Position numbers and translations under genes: made by a program. A stretch of DNA of 64,000 bases. Source: Pseudomonas wayambapalatensis (GTDB lineage Bacteria; Pseudomonadota; Gammaproteobacteria; Pseudomonadales; Pseudomonadaceae). Numbering within the stretch: the stretch's first letter is position 1; each line of letters starts with the position of its first letter. This document shows positions 43,214 through 52,331 of this stretch, piece by piece. Where the stretch lies: assembly GCA_014268975.2 (NCBI GenBank), contig CP077096.1, forward strand, positions 4,191,501 through 4,255,500. The letters run 5' to 3'. Below the pieces are notes generated by a model that had not been told where the DNA came from, did no database searches, and saw only the letters and a list, made by a program, of their open reading frames with translations.

Positions 43214-43429
43214 GGCGAATCTCCTGCAAAAAGAGACACGTGAACCGTGTCGACAAAAGGTGGACCGGTTCGCTTGCGCAAGAGTTTCAACAATTTCTCG
43301 GGCACCAAGCCGAACGGCAAACAGCGGGCGAATACCGCACCGAATTGTCCCAGCGCCGCTGCGCACTCGGAAGGCGCAGCTCTAGAATCCGGCCATTCAT
43401 AAAAACAACAGTTCGTGGAAACCTTGCAC

Positions 43430-44902
43430 ATGCGATTGATGCCCCTACTCGCGGCCATGCTGCCGTTGCTTCCCCTGCCCGCCCTCGCCGCCGCCCCGAC
43501 CGCCGTGCAAACCTTGCGGGTCGAGCGCTACACCGACGACGACCAACCCGGCACCCTGCGCTGGGCCCTGGAAACCAGCAACCGCAACCCCGGCCACTAC
43601 CGCATCGACATCGCCGCGGTCGGCGAGCCGCCCTACGTGATCCGCCCGAGCCAGCCACTGCCTGAAATCAAAGGCCCGGTACGCATCACCGGCCTGGCCT
43701 GGGCACGTGACGGCCAGTACATCGCCATCGACGGCGCCGGCTATATCAAGGACCAGGGGGTACGCACCTGCCCAGGCGCCCTGCCCGGCCAGTTCGGCAC
43801 CAATGTGCGCACTACCACCAACCCCGGCCTGGTGCTGCGCGACACCCAGGGCGTGCACCTGAGTGGCCTGGAAGTGCGCAACTTCTGCATCGGCATCCTG
43901 GTCAACCGCGCCAGCGGTAACGTGATCGAAGACAACCGCATCGTCGCCAACAAGGGCGGGGCCGGGATCATGCTCACGGGCGATGACGGCGCGGGCAACC
44001 CGACGGCCACCACCACACTCAACAACAAGGTGCTGCGCAACCAACTGATCGACAACGGCGACGGGCTGGAGCTGACCCGCGGCGCCGCGTTCAACCTGGT
44101 GGCCGACAACCTGTTCCGCTCCACCGACGCCAACCCCGAGCCTTCCCAGGGCATCGAGATCCTGCTGGGCAACGACAACAGCGTGGTGCGCAACCGCTTC
44201 GAGAACTACTCCGACGGCCTGCAGATCAACTGGGGCAAGCGCAACTACCTGGGTGCCAATACCTTCACCGGCAACTCCATCGGCATCAGCGTGACCGGCG
44301 AGGGCAACATCCTCGACGGCAACCTCATCCACGGCAACCGCATTGGCGTGGCCCTGCGTCCGGAGCCGGAAGTCACCGCCACCCGCGTCACCGCCAACCG
44401 TATCTGGGGCAATGGCCTGGATATCCGGCGCTGCGAAGCGGGTGGCTCGTGCGTCGCGAACCAGCGCACTGGCGCGATCATCTTCGGTGTGCCGGCCCAG
44501 GCCCACGCGCTGTACGTCGGTTCGCGCGGTGTCGGCGCGGAACTGGCGAAAAAGGACCAGGCGATCATCTGCGATGGCAGCGGCCAACCCCAGCCGTGCC
44601 AGCCGCTGCCCAATCACAATCAGCAGGCGCCGCGTCTGATCGGGCTGGCCGGGCAGATGCTGCAAGGTGAAGTGCAAGGGCCGGCATCCAGCCTGCTGCG
44701 CATCGAGGTGTTCGGCAATGCGGCGGCGGATGGGCGGGAGGCGGAGCAGTATCTGGGCGAGGTGCTGGTCGCCAGCGATGCCCAGGGCAAGGCACGGTTC
44801 GAGAAGAGGCTGGACGGCAGTGACGGCTTGAACAGCTTCACCGCGACGGTGACCACAGCCGATGGCGCGACCTCGGAGTTGAGCCAGCCGTTGCGGCGCT
44901 GA
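43430..44902 (+). CDS. Secreted right-handed beta-helix (pectate-lyase-like) protein
   Basis: A 490-residue exported protein: signal peptide MRLMPLLAAMLPLLPLPALA, an N-terminal cap (TLRWALETSNRNPGHYRIDI), then many parallel beta-helix turns (about 120-350), seen as repeated N-x-I/V-x-x-N-x-I patterns such as NVIEDNRIVANKGG, NSVVRNRFENYSDGL, NILDGNLIHGNRIG. The C-terminal 100 residues (about 390-490) look like an Ig-like adhesive domain (LLRIEVFGNAAADGREAEQY). The fold is that of polysaccharide lyases, but no active site could be assigned. ATG 43430 chosen over an upstream GTG. Confidence 0.8.
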   Translation: MRLMPLLAAMLPLLPLPALAAAPTAVQTLRVERYTDDDQPGTLRWALETSNRNPGHYRIDIAAVGEPPYVIRPSQPLPEIKGPVRITGLAWARDGQYIAIDGAGYIKDQGVRTCPGALPGQFGTNVRTTTNPGLVLRDTQGVHLSGLEVRNFCIGILVNRASGNVIEDNRIVANKGGAGIMLTGDDGAGNPTATTTLNNKVLRNQLIDNGDGLELTRGAAFNLVADNLFRSTDANPEPSQGIEILLGNDNSVVRNRFENYSDGLQINWGKRNYLGANTFTGNSIGISVTGEGNILDGNLIHGNRIGVALRPEPEVTATRVTANRIWGNGLDIRRCEAGGSCVANQRTGAIIFGVPAQAHALYVGSRGVGAELAKKDQAIICDGSGQPQPCQPLPNHNQQAPRLIGLAGQMLQGEVQGPASSLLRIEVFGNAAADGREAEQYLGEVLVASDAQGKARFEKRLDGSDGLNSFTATVTTADGATSELSQPLRR

Positions 44903-44909
44903 AGCTCAG

Positions 44910-44941
44910 GGCCTCTTCACGGGCAAACCCGCGAGGAGGCC
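44910..44941. repeat. REP-like hairpin
   Basis: GGCCTCTTCACGGG and CCCGCGAGGAGGCC form an imperfect 14-bp stem around GCAAA, a degenerate P. putida REP just after the beta-helix gene, where it may end the transcript. Confidence 0.65.
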
Positions 44942-45028
44942 GACCCAACCCACCCCACAACCCTTGCCGCGCCCCGCGCCACCCCGCACAATGTCAGGCC
45001 TTTCTGGCGTCAACCCGCAGGAACCTGC

Positions 45029-45409
45029 ATGAAACTCGACAAACCCACCGCCATCGCCCGGCGCAACCAAGCGCTGAACCGGCCGGTGCTCGACCGCGAC
45101 AACACCCTGTTCGCCATCCTCGACAAGAAACGCAACCTGTGGTGGTTCGAGGTGCCGGTGGCATTGCTGCGCAAAGGCCAGCCCGATTGGGTCAACCTGC
45201 TGCTGCACTCCCCGGAAACCGACGAACTGCAGCACTTGAAAGTGCCGGTCAACTTCCTGCGCGCGCATCAGGAACAGATGGAAGTCCGCCACCCCGGCAA
45301 GCGCCGCTCGACCATCAGCCTGGCGCTGAGCGCCGACCGCGACTCGCTGCTGCGCGACACCCGCCCAGGCGGTGAGCAACTGGACTTCAGCACCTTCGTG
45401 CAGGCCTGA
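45029..45409 (+). CDS. Conserved hypothetical protein
   Basis: A 126-residue soluble protein beginning MKLDKPTAIARRNQALNRPV and containing NTLFAILDKKRNLWWFEVPV and LLLHSPETDELQHLKVP. No signal peptide or membrane segment. CAGGAA lies seven bases before the ATG. It ends directly against the stop of the convergent cvfB gene with no base between them. I do not recognise a family; the tryptophan-rich core and even composition suggest a genuine small folded protein. Confidence 0.7.
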   Translation: MKLDKPTAIARRNQALNRPVLDRDNTLFAILDKKRNLWWFEVPVALLRKGQPDWVNLLLHSPETDELQHLKVPVNFLRAHQEQMEVRHPGKRRSTISLALSADRDSLLRDTRPGGEQLDFSTFVQA

Positions 45410-46246
45410 TCAGGCCCGCTCGATGCGATCGTCATGGATGACGATCAGCCCCTGCTTGAACAGCCCGCCAATAGCCTTCTTGAAATTGCCCTTGCTGACG
45501 TTGAACAGCTTGGCGATCACTTCCGGTGCGCTCTTGTCGCACACCGGCAGCACGCCTCCGGCTTCGTCCAGGCGCTTGAGGATCTGCTCCTGCAGGCTGT
45601 CGGCCAAGGCCGCGCCCACCGGCTGCAGACTCAGGGCGATCTTGCCGTCGTGGCGCACTTCCTTGATGAAGCCCTTCTCGTGCATGCCCGAGCGCAGGAA
45701 CTTGAACACCTCGTTCTTGTGGATCAGGCCCCAGTGGCGGTTGTTGATGATCGCCTTGAAGCCCATTGGCGTCTCGCCCGCCACCAGCAACTCCACCGGC
45801 TGGCCCGCCTTGTAGTCGGCCGGGGTACGGTCGAGGTAGCGGTCCAGGCGCGCGGTGGCGGTGATGCGTCGGGTGCGCTTGTCGAGGTAAGCGTGCACCA
45901 CGCAGTAATCGCCGATCTTCAACTGCTGCGCCTCTTCCGAGTAGGGCATCAGCAAGTCCTTGGACAGGCCCCAATCGAGGAAGATGCCGGCACCGTTGAT
46001 GTCCTTGACCTTGAGACTGGCGAACTCACCGACCTGCACCTTGGGTTTCTCGGTGGTGGCGATCAGCTGGTCTTCGCTGTCGAGGTAGATGAACACGTTC
46101 AGCCAGTCGTCGAGCTCGAGCTCGGCGTCCTTGGGGAAGTAGCGCCTGGGCAGGAGGATCTCGCCGTCGGCGCCGCCGTCCAGGTAAAGACCGAACTCCA
46201 CGTGTTTCACGATTTGCAAACTGTTGTAACGCCCAAGCAGAGCCAT
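45410..46246 (-). CDS. S1-like RNA-binding regulator, CvfB family
   Basis: A 278-residue protein with tandem S1-type OB folds (about 1-60, 65-130, 140-215) and a C-terminal winged-helix (about 220-278, KLFNVSKGNFKKAIGGLFKQ). The N-terminus QIVKHVEFGLYLDGG and the INGAGIFLDWGLSKDLLMPYSEE segment are typical of CvfB/YitL. CvfB in Staphylococcus aureus binds RNA and affects virulence-factor expression; its role in Pseudomonas is unknown. GAGGAA about nine bases before the ATG supports the start. Confidence 0.9.
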   Translation of the reverse strand: MALLGRYNSLQIVKHVEFGLYLDGGADGEILLPRRYFPKDAELELDDWLNVFIYLDSEDQLIATTEKPKVQVGEFASLKVKDINGAGIFLDWGLSKDLLMPYSEEAQQLKIGDYCVVHAYLDKRTRRITATARLDRYLDRTPADYKAGQPVELLVAGETPMGFKAIINNRHWGLIHKNEVFKFLRSGMHEKGFIKEVRHDGKIALSLQPVGAALADSLQEQILKRLDEAGGVLPVCDKSAPEVIAKLFNVSKGNFKKAIGGLFKQGLIVIHDDRIERA

Positions 46247-46370
46247 TTCCGATGTTCCTCAAGACAAGGCGGCTATTCTACACCTGAAGCTGCCCGGCTG
46301 CCCGATCCGTGGGAACCGCCGAGCGCGGCGCGTATCTATTGCCTGGCAAGCAACCTGCAAGGATTCGCTC

Positions 46371-47231
46371 ATGCCTGTCCGTCTGCCCAGAGCCCTGCTA
46401 CTCATTCTCGCGTTTGCCCTTACGCTCGCAGCCTGCAGCCGTATCGACCTCGCCTACCGCAACCTCGACCGGCTGGTGCCCTGGTCGCTGGGCGACTACC
46501 TGGACATGAATCGCCAGCAGAAGGCCCTGCTCGACGAACGGCTCAAGGAACACCTGGCCTGGCACTGCAAGACACAGCTGCCCGGCTACCTCGACTGGCT
46601 CGACAAGGTGCGCCTGATGGTTGCCAACCAGACCGTGACCGACCAGGCCCTGCAGCAGCGCACTACCGAGGCGCGCCAGGCCATTGGCCGGGTCGCCGAA
46701 GAAATCACACCCTCCGCGACCGAATTGCTGCGCGGCATGAGCGACGCGCAGGTCGCCGAAATGCGCAAGGCGTTCGATGACGACATTGCCGAACGCCAGA
46801 AACAGTATGTCGACACTCCGCTGCCCAAGCAGATCCAGGCGCGCGCAACGCGCATGGAAAAACGCCTGACGCCGTGGCTGGGCGAACTCAATGCCCGCCA
46901 GCGCCTGCGGGTGATGATCTGGTCCCAGGCCCTCGGCGATCAGAACAGCGAGTGGATCGCCAACCGCCAAGCCTGGCAGCAGCAGTTGGTGCTGGCCATG
47001 GAGCAACGCCGCTCGCCAGCGTTCGAGCCGCGCCTGGCGCAGCTGCTGCAGCGCAAGGAGAGCCTGTGGTCACCGGCCTACCGCATGGCCTTCGAGAACA
47101 CCGAACTGCAGGCACGCAGCCTGCTTGTCGACCTGATGCAGCAGAGCAGCCCGGCGCAGCGGCAGTTCCTGCAGGATCGGCTGGCCAAGGTACGTCGTGA
47201 CTTCAGCGAGCTGAAGTGCCTCAAGGGGTGA
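46371..47231 (+). CDS. DUF6279 lipoprotein
   Basis: A 286-residue lipoprotein: N-terminal signal with lipobox LAAC (19-22), so it is lipidated at Cys22. The mature part is wholly alpha-helical and charged: SRIDLAYRNLDRLVPWSLGD, LDERLKEHLAWHCKTQLPGY and LNARQRLRVMIWSQAL. This matches the DUF6279 family of Pseudomonas and relatives; function unknown. With Ser at position +2 (C-S-R) it should be sorted to the outer membrane. AAGGAT precedes the ATG. It is followed by a REP pair. Confidence 0.85.
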   Translation: MPVRLPRALLLILAFALTLAACSRIDLAYRNLDRLVPWSLGDYLDMNRQQKALLDERLKEHLAWHCKTQLPGYLDWLDKVRLMVANQTVTDQALQQRTTEARQAIGRVAEEITPSATELLRGMSDAQVAEMRKAFDDDIAERQKQYVDTPLPKQIQARATRMEKRLTPWLGELNARQRLRVMIWSQALGDQNSEWIANRQAWQQQLVLAMEQRRSPAFEPRLAQLLQRKESLWSPAYRMAFENTELQARSLLVDLMQQSSPAQRQFLQDRLAKVRRDFSELKCLKG

Positions 47232-47240
47232 GGGTCGGGG

Positions 47241-47333
47241 TGGCCTTTTCGCGGGCAAGTCGCAGCGGCGAACCGCCGCTCCTACAAGGGCGGTGGAGGG
47301 GGTGTAGGAGCGGGCTTGCCCGCGAAAAGGCCA
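47241..47333. repeat. REP pair (extended subtype)
   Basis: Left arm TGGCCTTTTCGCGGGCAAGT continues CGCAGCGGCGAACCGCCG as in 21012-21057; the right arm (47303-47333) is a standard REP ending CGCGAAAAGGCCA. It lies between the convergent DUF6279 and aceK genes. Confidence 0.87.
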
Positions 47334-47354
47334 CCACCGACTCAACTGACACCC

Positions 47355-49070
47355 TCACCTGCCCCTGCGCCGATAGGGGAATACATCGATCACCTTCCCC
47401 GCCCGTATCGCCCCCTGCAATCGCTGCCAGTAATCGGCGTCATACAGCTCCCCATGCAGCCGGCTGAACAAGCGGCGCTGGCCGATATCGGCGAACAGGA
47501 AGGGTGGGAACTCCTCGGGAAACACATCGTGCGGCCCGATCGAATACCAGGGCTCGCCAGACATCTCATCTTCCGGGTAGCGCGGCGGCGGGATATGGCG
47601 AAAATTCACCTCGGTGAGATAGCTGATCTCGTCATAGTCGTAGAACACCACCCGCCCATGCCGGGTAACCCCGAAGTTCTTCAGCAGCATGTCGCCGGGA
47701 AAGATGTTCGCCGCCGCCAGTTGCTTGATCGCCAGCCCGTAGTCCTCCAGCGCTTCGAGCACCTGGGCCTCGCTCGCCTGCTCCAGGTACAGGTTCAACG
47801 GCGTCATGCGCCGTTCGGTCCAGCAGTGGCGGATCAGCACGCTGTCACCCTCCACCACCACCGTCGAAGGCGCGACCTCCAACAGCTCGGCCAGGCAATC
47901 GGCTTCGAACTTGGCCACCGGGAAGCGAAAATCGGCGAACTCCTGGGTGTCGGCCATACGCCCCACGCGATCGACACTTTTCACCAGCCGGTATTTTTCG
48001 ATCACGGTGGCCCGGTCGACGGTCTTCGAGGGTGAAAAGCGGTCCTTGATGATCTTGAACACGGTATTGAAGCCCGGCAGGGTGAACACACTCATCACCA
48101 TGCCACGCACGCCAGGCGCCATGACGAAACGGTCATCGGTACTGGCCAGATGATTGATCAACGCGCGGTAGAACTCCGACTTGCCATGCTTGTAGAAGCC
48201 GATCGAGGTATACAACTCGGCAACGTGCTTGCCCGGCAGGATGCGCTTGAGAAAGTTGACGAACTCCGCCGGCACCGGCACATCGACCATGAAGTACGAG
48301 CGGGTGAACGAGAAGATGATCGACACCTCGGCCTCGTCGGTGATCAGGGCATCGGCCTCGATGCCATGGCCCTCGCGGTGCAGCAGCGGGATCACCAGCG
48401 GCCATTGCTCGTCACGGGTGTACAGGCGCCCGACCAGATAGGCGCCCTTGTTGCGGTACAGCACCGAGGAAAACAGCTCCACGGCCAACGCCGGGTCCTT
48501 GCATACCCAGTCGGGCAGGCAGTCACGCAGTTGCTCCTCAAGGCGCATTAGATCGGCGTCCAGCTCGCCGTAGGGCACTTCGAAAGCATGGTCGGCAAGG
48601 ATCGCCCGCAACAGGCTGCCCAGGCCATCGCGCAGGTGATAGGTGCGGGTCTGTGCAGCGCGCTCGCGGCCGCGCATGGCCGGACGGGTGGTGTGGATGA
48701 ACATGCAGCCGTCGCTGATCAGGTCGTGGCTGAACAGGCTGCAGAACAGGGAGTTGTACCAGGTCTCGGCCAGCTCATCGTCCAGGCGCGGGTCGATCAG
48801 GCGGATATAGGCGCTCTTGACCAGCGGCCACTGTTCCACGTCCAGCAGCAGCGAGGCGTCGAAACCCTCGCGCAACCAGCCGTTGACCTCGGCGACCTTC
48901 TCTTCGTACAGGTTGATCCGCGCAGCAGCGGCCTGCTGGATCGCCTGCCATTGCGCCTGTTCGAAGCGTTCGCGGGCGCCCAGGGTGATGCGGCGAAAGT
49001 GTTCGCGGTAATTGTCGAAGCCATCGAGGATCATCCGGGCGATGGCTGCAGCGGGCCAGGGCTGGGGCAT
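47355..49070 (-). CDS. aceK: Isocitrate dehydrogenase kinase/phosphatase
   Basis: A 571-residue bifunctional enzyme starting at ATG 49070; the frame runs a further 127 codons upstream through the neighbouring gene, which is a shadow. Recognisable parts: the regulatory N-terminal domain (ILDGFDNYREHFRRITLGAR), the ATP loop VFTLPGFNTVFKIIKDRFSP, and the catalytic core NIFPGDMLLKNFGVTRHGRV followed by FYDYDEISYL with the metal-binding Asp. It phosphorylates and dephosphorylates isocitrate dehydrogenase to divert carbon into the glyoxylate shunt on acetate or fatty acids. Unlike in enterics it is not linked to aceBA here. Confidence 0.96.
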   Translation of the reverse strand: MPQPWPAAAIARMILDGFDNYREHFRRITLGARERFEQAQWQAIQQAAAARINLYEEKVAEVNGWLREGFDASLLLDVEQWPLVKSAYIRLIDPRLDDELAETWYNSLFCSLFSHDLISDGCMFIHTTRPAMRGRERAAQTRTYHLRDGLGSLLRAILADHAFEVPYGELDADLMRLEEQLRDCLPDWVCKDPALAVELFSSVLYRNKGAYLVGRLYTRDEQWPLVIPLLHREGHGIEADALITDEAEVSIIFSFTRSYFMVDVPVPAEFVNFLKRILPGKHVAELYTSIGFYKHGKSEFYRALINHLASTDDRFVMAPGVRGMVMSVFTLPGFNTVFKIIKDRFSPSKTVDRATVIEKYRLVKSVDRVGRMADTQEFADFRFPVAKFEADCLAELLEVAPSTVVVEGDSVLIRHCWTERRMTPLNLYLEQASEAQVLEALEDYGLAIKQLAAANIFPGDMLLKNFGVTRHGRVVFYDYDEISYLTEVNFRHIPPPRYPEDEMSGEPWYSIGPHDVFPEEFPPFLFADIGQRRLFSRLHGELYDADYWQRLQGAIRAGKVIDVFPYRRRGR

Positions 49071-49113
49071 GCTGAGGGGCTCGTTGGGTGCGGAATGAAA
49101 AGAGCTTAGTCGG

Positions 49114-49139
49114 GTGTCGGCCTTTTCGTGGGCCGACAC
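49114..49139. repeat. Hairpin in the aceK/eamA divergent region
   Basis: GTGTCGGCC (49114-49122) pairs exactly with GGCCGACAC (49131-49139) around TTTTCGTG. It resembles half of a REP and lies between the divergent aceK and EamA genes, so it may be part of either leader. Confidence 0.5.
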
Positions 49140-49221
49140 AATTGCCAAAGCAAGAAAGCACAAGAAACACCCCCGACAGCTGACGTACACTCGCGCCCCT
49201 GCCCAGAACCCGGAGATACCC

Positions 49222-50097
49222 GTGAGTCCCATCGCCCTCGCCCGCCTGCTGACCCTTGCCGCCGTCTGGGGCGCGAGCTTCCTGTTCATGCGCATCATCG
49301 CCCCTGAACTGGGTACGGTGCCGACCGCTTTCTTTCGCGTCTCCATCGCCTGCCTCGGCCTGATCGGCATCCTCGCCGCAGCCAGGGTGCGCTGGGACTT
49401 CCAGGGCAAGCTCGGTGCCTGCCTGGTGCTGGGCATGATCAACTCGGGCATTCCGGCGACCTTCTATTCGGTCGCCGCGCAGGTATTGCCCGCGGGCTAT
49501 TCGGCAATCTTCAACGCCACCACACCGCTGATGGGCGTGCTGATCGGCGCGTTGTTCTTCCGCGAAAGCATGACCCTGCCCAAACTGTGCGGGATCTTCC
49601 TGGGCCTGTTCGGCGTCGGCATCCTCAGCGGCGCAGGCCCGGTGGCGCTGGACATGGCACTGGTGCAAGGCGCCCTGGCCTGCCTTGCGGCGACCACCTG
49701 CTATGGCTTCGCCGGTTTTCTCGCCCGGCGCTGGATCGGCGGCCTGGACAGCCGCCTGTCGGCCCTGGGCAGCATGCTGGGAGCGACCTTGCTGCTCAGC
49801 CCGCTGTTTGCCTGGAGCGCCCTGACCCAGCCACCCGCCAGCTGGGGTGGCTGGTCGGTGTGGCTGTCGTTGCTGGGCCTGGGGCTGGTGTGCACGGCCT
49901 TCGCCTACATCCTGTACTTCCGCCTGCTCAACGAAATCGGGCCGGTCAAGGCCAGTACCGTGACCTTCCTGATTCCGGTGTTCGGGGTGCTGTGGGGAGC
50001 CTGGTTGCTGGATGAGCCCCTGTCGTTGGCGCACCTGTATGGCGGGGTCCTGATTGCCGCAGCACTGTGGTTGGTGCTGCGGCCGGCGCGTGCCTGA
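49222..50097 (+). CDS. EamA-family (DMT) transporter
   Basis: A 291-residue ten-segment inner-membrane transporter with two EamA domains (about 5-135 and 145-285); LARLLTLAAVWGASFLFMRI opens the first and LNEIGPVKASTVTFLIPVFG closes the second. It starts with GTG 49222, preceded by CGGAGA seven bases upstream; the frame further upstream has no coding look. Substrate unknown, probably export of an amino acid or related metabolite. It faces a second EamA gene convergently. Confidence 0.86.
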   Translation: MSPIALARLLTLAAVWGASFLFMRIIAPELGTVPTAFFRVSIACLGLIGILAAARVRWDFQGKLGACLVLGMINSGIPATFYSVAAQVLPAGYSAIFNATTPLMGVLIGALFFRESMTLPKLCGIFLGLFGVGILSGAGPVALDMALVQGALACLAATTCYGFAGFLARRWIGGLDSRLSALGSMLGATLLLSPLFAWSALTQPPASWGGWSVWLSLLGLGLVCTAFAYILYFRLLNEIGPVKASTVTFLIPVFGVLWGAWLLDEPLSLAHLYGGVLIAAALWLVLRPARA

Positions 50098-50119
50098 AAC
50101 CGTACCGCCGCAGGCGGTA

Positions 50120-51001
50120 TCAGGCCTCGGCCATCTTCACCCCAGGCTTGCGGAACACGAACAGCAACCCCACCACGATCAGCCCCATCCCCAGCAGGCT
50201 CAGCGGCGCCAGGCGGTTACCGAAGATAAGGAAATCCATCACGGCAGTCACTGCTGGCACCAGGTAGAACAGGCTGGTGACATTGACCAGGTTGCCTCGG
50301 GCGATCAACCGATAGAGCAGCAGCGTCGCCAGCAACGACACCACCAATCCCATCCACAGCAGGGCGCCGACGAAGCTGGCGCTCCATTCGACGTGCAGCG
50401 GCTGAAACGGCGCAAACACCGCACACAGGGCAAACCCTGCGAGGTATTGCAGCGGCAAGGTTCCCATCGGGTTGTCGGTGATGCGCTTCTGCAGGATCGA
50501 GCCGAACGTCATGCTGGTCAGCGCCAGCAGGGCAAACAGCATCCCGGCAAGGGAAACCCCACCCAGGTTGATGCTCTGGTAGACCACCATCACCAGGCCG
50601 CCAAGCCCCAGGCCCAGGCCGAACAGACGGCTCCATGAGCGCTGACGCTCCATCGACACCACCGTGAGGATTGGTTGCACCCCCATGACCGTGGCCATAA
50701 CACCGGGGGTGACGTGGGTGTTGAGCGCCAGCAGGTAAAAGATCTGGTACGCACCGAGCAGCACGCAACCGGTGCCCAGGGCACGCAGGATACCGCCGCG
50801 ACTGCGCGGCCAGCGCAACCCCAGCAAGGGGCCGATCAGCAACAGCCCTGCCAGGGCCAGGGCCGAGCGCAGCAGCAGGAAGGCGAAGGGGCTGGCCTGG
50901 GCCAGGCCGAGCTTGGAGACGATCGCCCCGCTGCTCCACAGCAGGACGAACAGGCTGGTAGTGGCCGCCGAGGCCACGGATGCTTTGGAAAGGACAGACA
51001 T
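50120..51001 (-). CDS. EamA-family (DMT) transporter
   Basis: A 293-residue EamA transporter, about as distant from its convergent neighbour as family members generally are. The first domain opens TTSLFVLLWSSGAIVSKLGL and GAYQIFYLLALNTHVTPGVMA; the second contains ASFVGALLWMGLVVSLLATL and closes VFRKPGVKMAEA. It would export a small metabolite. Its 5' side has an unusually long, gene-poor leader (51002-51395) with a short valine-rich ORF. Confidence 0.86.
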   Translation of the reverse strand: MSVLSKASVASAATTSLFVLLWSSGAIVSKLGLAQASPFAFLLLRSALALAGLLLIGPLLGLRWPRSRGGILRALGTGCVLLGAYQIFYLLALNTHVTPGVMATVMGVQPILTVVSMERQRSWSRLFGLGLGLGGLVMVVYQSINLGGVSLAGMLFALLALTSMTFGSILQKRITDNPMGTLPLQYLAGFALCAVFAPFQPLHVEWSASFVGALLWMGLVVSLLATLLLYRLIARGNLVNVTSLFYLVPAVTAVMDFLIFGNRLAPLSLLGMGLIVVGLLFVFRKPGVKMAEA

Positions 51002-51395
51002 GTAGTGCCACCTGAGTATTGGGCAAAAGCCAAACGGTGGGCGCGCTTCAGCGAGGAAAGAGGCCGACCGTGTTCAGTAGGTTGCGAGTGCGCGTGGGCC
51101 GGCGAGAACGCCGATCAGCCCAGCACGACCACGCAGCGGGGCGGGGATACGCCGCCGACGACGCCACTGACAGGTGGTGGGTAGTGACTGATCATGGCCG
51201 GCTGCTGGCTGCCACGCACGACAACGCCCGCGACAGGCGCGAGAACGTAGGCGGAGGTGGAAGGGATGGCTGGCATGAACAGGTCTTCGGGGAAGATGGA
51301 TGTTTCGGAATATATCGGTGAATGCGGGACAGGGCAACACCCTGGATTGATCGGACAGACCTCTTCGCGGGCAAGCCCGCGAAGAGGTCAACGAA
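51002..51395. other. 394-bp gene-poor leader of the EamA gene
   Basis: It ends in a perfect REP-type hairpin (51358-51389) next to the lpxO-like stop. On the minus strand it contains a 53-codon ORF (51276 down to 51115) coding for a valine-rich peptide with twelve valines, including VVVRG and CVVVLG. Its start has only a weak GAAGA ribosome-binding site. It may be a leader peptide, or chance. Confidence 0.45.
51358..51389 (-). terminator. Perfect REP hairpin after the lpxO-like gene
   Basis: GACCTCTTCGCGGGC pairs without mismatch with GCCCGCGAAGAGGTC around AA. It is a minimal REP palindrome starting six bases beyond the stop of the lpxO-like gene and probably protects or ends that transcript; no T run follows. 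Confidence 0.6.
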
Positions 51396-52331
51396 TCAGA
51401 ACAACCAGCGATACAGCAGGTAGGCCACCACCACCGCCAGCACCGGCCGCAGGATGCGGTAGGCCTTGGGGTTGGAGCGCTTGAACTGCTTCACATGGGT
51501 GCTGATGCGGTTGCTGAAGCGCTTGCTCCAGGCATAGGCCTGGTTGATCCCGCCCACCCGCTCGTCGTCAGTGTTCTGCGGCGCGGTGGCGCGGCCAAGG
51601 AACGCGCTGACCTTGCGGTTGATGCGGGTCATCAGCGGGCTGTTGAGCGGACGCTCGACGTCACAGAACAGGATTACCCGCGTCACATCGGTTTCGTTCT
51701 TCACCCAGTGCACATAGGTTTCATCGAACATCACGTCTTCGCCGTCACGCCAGGCATAGACCTGGCCATCGACGTAGATGCGGCAGTCATCGGAGTTGGG
51801 GGTCGAAAGCCCCAGGTGATAGCGCAGGGAGCCGGCAAACGGGTCGCGATGCGGGTTCAGGTGGCTACCGCCAGGCAACAGGGCGAACATTGCACCTTTG
51901 ACGTTGGGAATGCTGCTGACCAGTTCGACGGTACGCGGGCACAGGGCCTCGGCGGACGGCAGCGGCTTGTCGTACCACTTGAGGTAGAACCGCTTCCAGC
52001 CCTTCTTGAAGAACGAGCCGAAGCCGGCGTCGTTGTCTTTTTCGGCTGCGCGGATATACCCCTCGTCGAACAGGCGCATGGCCTCTTCGCGGATCTCCTG
52101 CCAGTTATCCTTGAGCACATCCAGTTCCGGGAACCGCTGGCGGTCCAGGTAAGGCTTGGACGGTACGCCGGAGAACAGGTACATCAGGCTGTTGTAGGGG
52201 GCGAACAGCGCCGAATGGTTGACGAACTGGCGCAGTACCGGCAGGCGTGCCTTGCCGCGCAGGTGCACGAACAGCACACTGCCGAAGAACACCAGCAGGA
52301 CACCCGCCTTGGCGACGAAGGAAAAGGTCAT
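51396..52331 (-). CDS. Aspartyl/asparaginyl beta-hydroxylase family protein (LpxO-like)
   Basis: A 311-residue membrane-anchored Fe(II)/2-oxoglutarate dioxygenase. A hydrophobic N-terminal helix (FVAKAGVLLVFFGSVLFVHL) and a C-terminal one (ILRPVLAVVVAYLLYRWLF) flank the double-stranded beta-helix: HLNPHRDPFAGSLRYHLGLS contains the HxD iron pair and FDETYVHWVKNET the distal His. Length and architecture fit LpxO, which 2-hydroxylates the secondary laurate of lipid A. ATG 52331 has GGAG about nine bases upstream. Other members hydroxylate proteins, so the substrate is inferred. Confidence 0.85.
   Translation of the reverse strand: MTFSFVAKAGVLLVFFGSVLFVHLRGKARLPVLRQFVNHSALFAPYNSLMYLFSGVPSKPYLDRQRFPELDVLKDNWQEIREEAMRLFDEGYIRAAEKDNDAGFGSFFKKGWKRFYLKWYDKPLPSAEALCPRTVELVSSIPNVKGAMFALLPGGSHLNPHRDPFAGSLRYHLGLSTPNSDDCRIYVDGQVYAWRDGEDVMFDETYVHWVKNETDVTRVILFCDVERPLNSPLMTRINRKVSAFLGRATAPQNTDDERVGGINQAYAWSKRFSNRISTHVKQFKRSNPKAYRILRPVLAVVVAYLLYRWLF

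Noticed and set aside
51019..51321. 100-codon plus-strand ORF in the EamA leader
   Set aside because: Arg/Gly/Asp-rich low-information translation without ribosome-binding site; looks like chance in GC-rich DNA.
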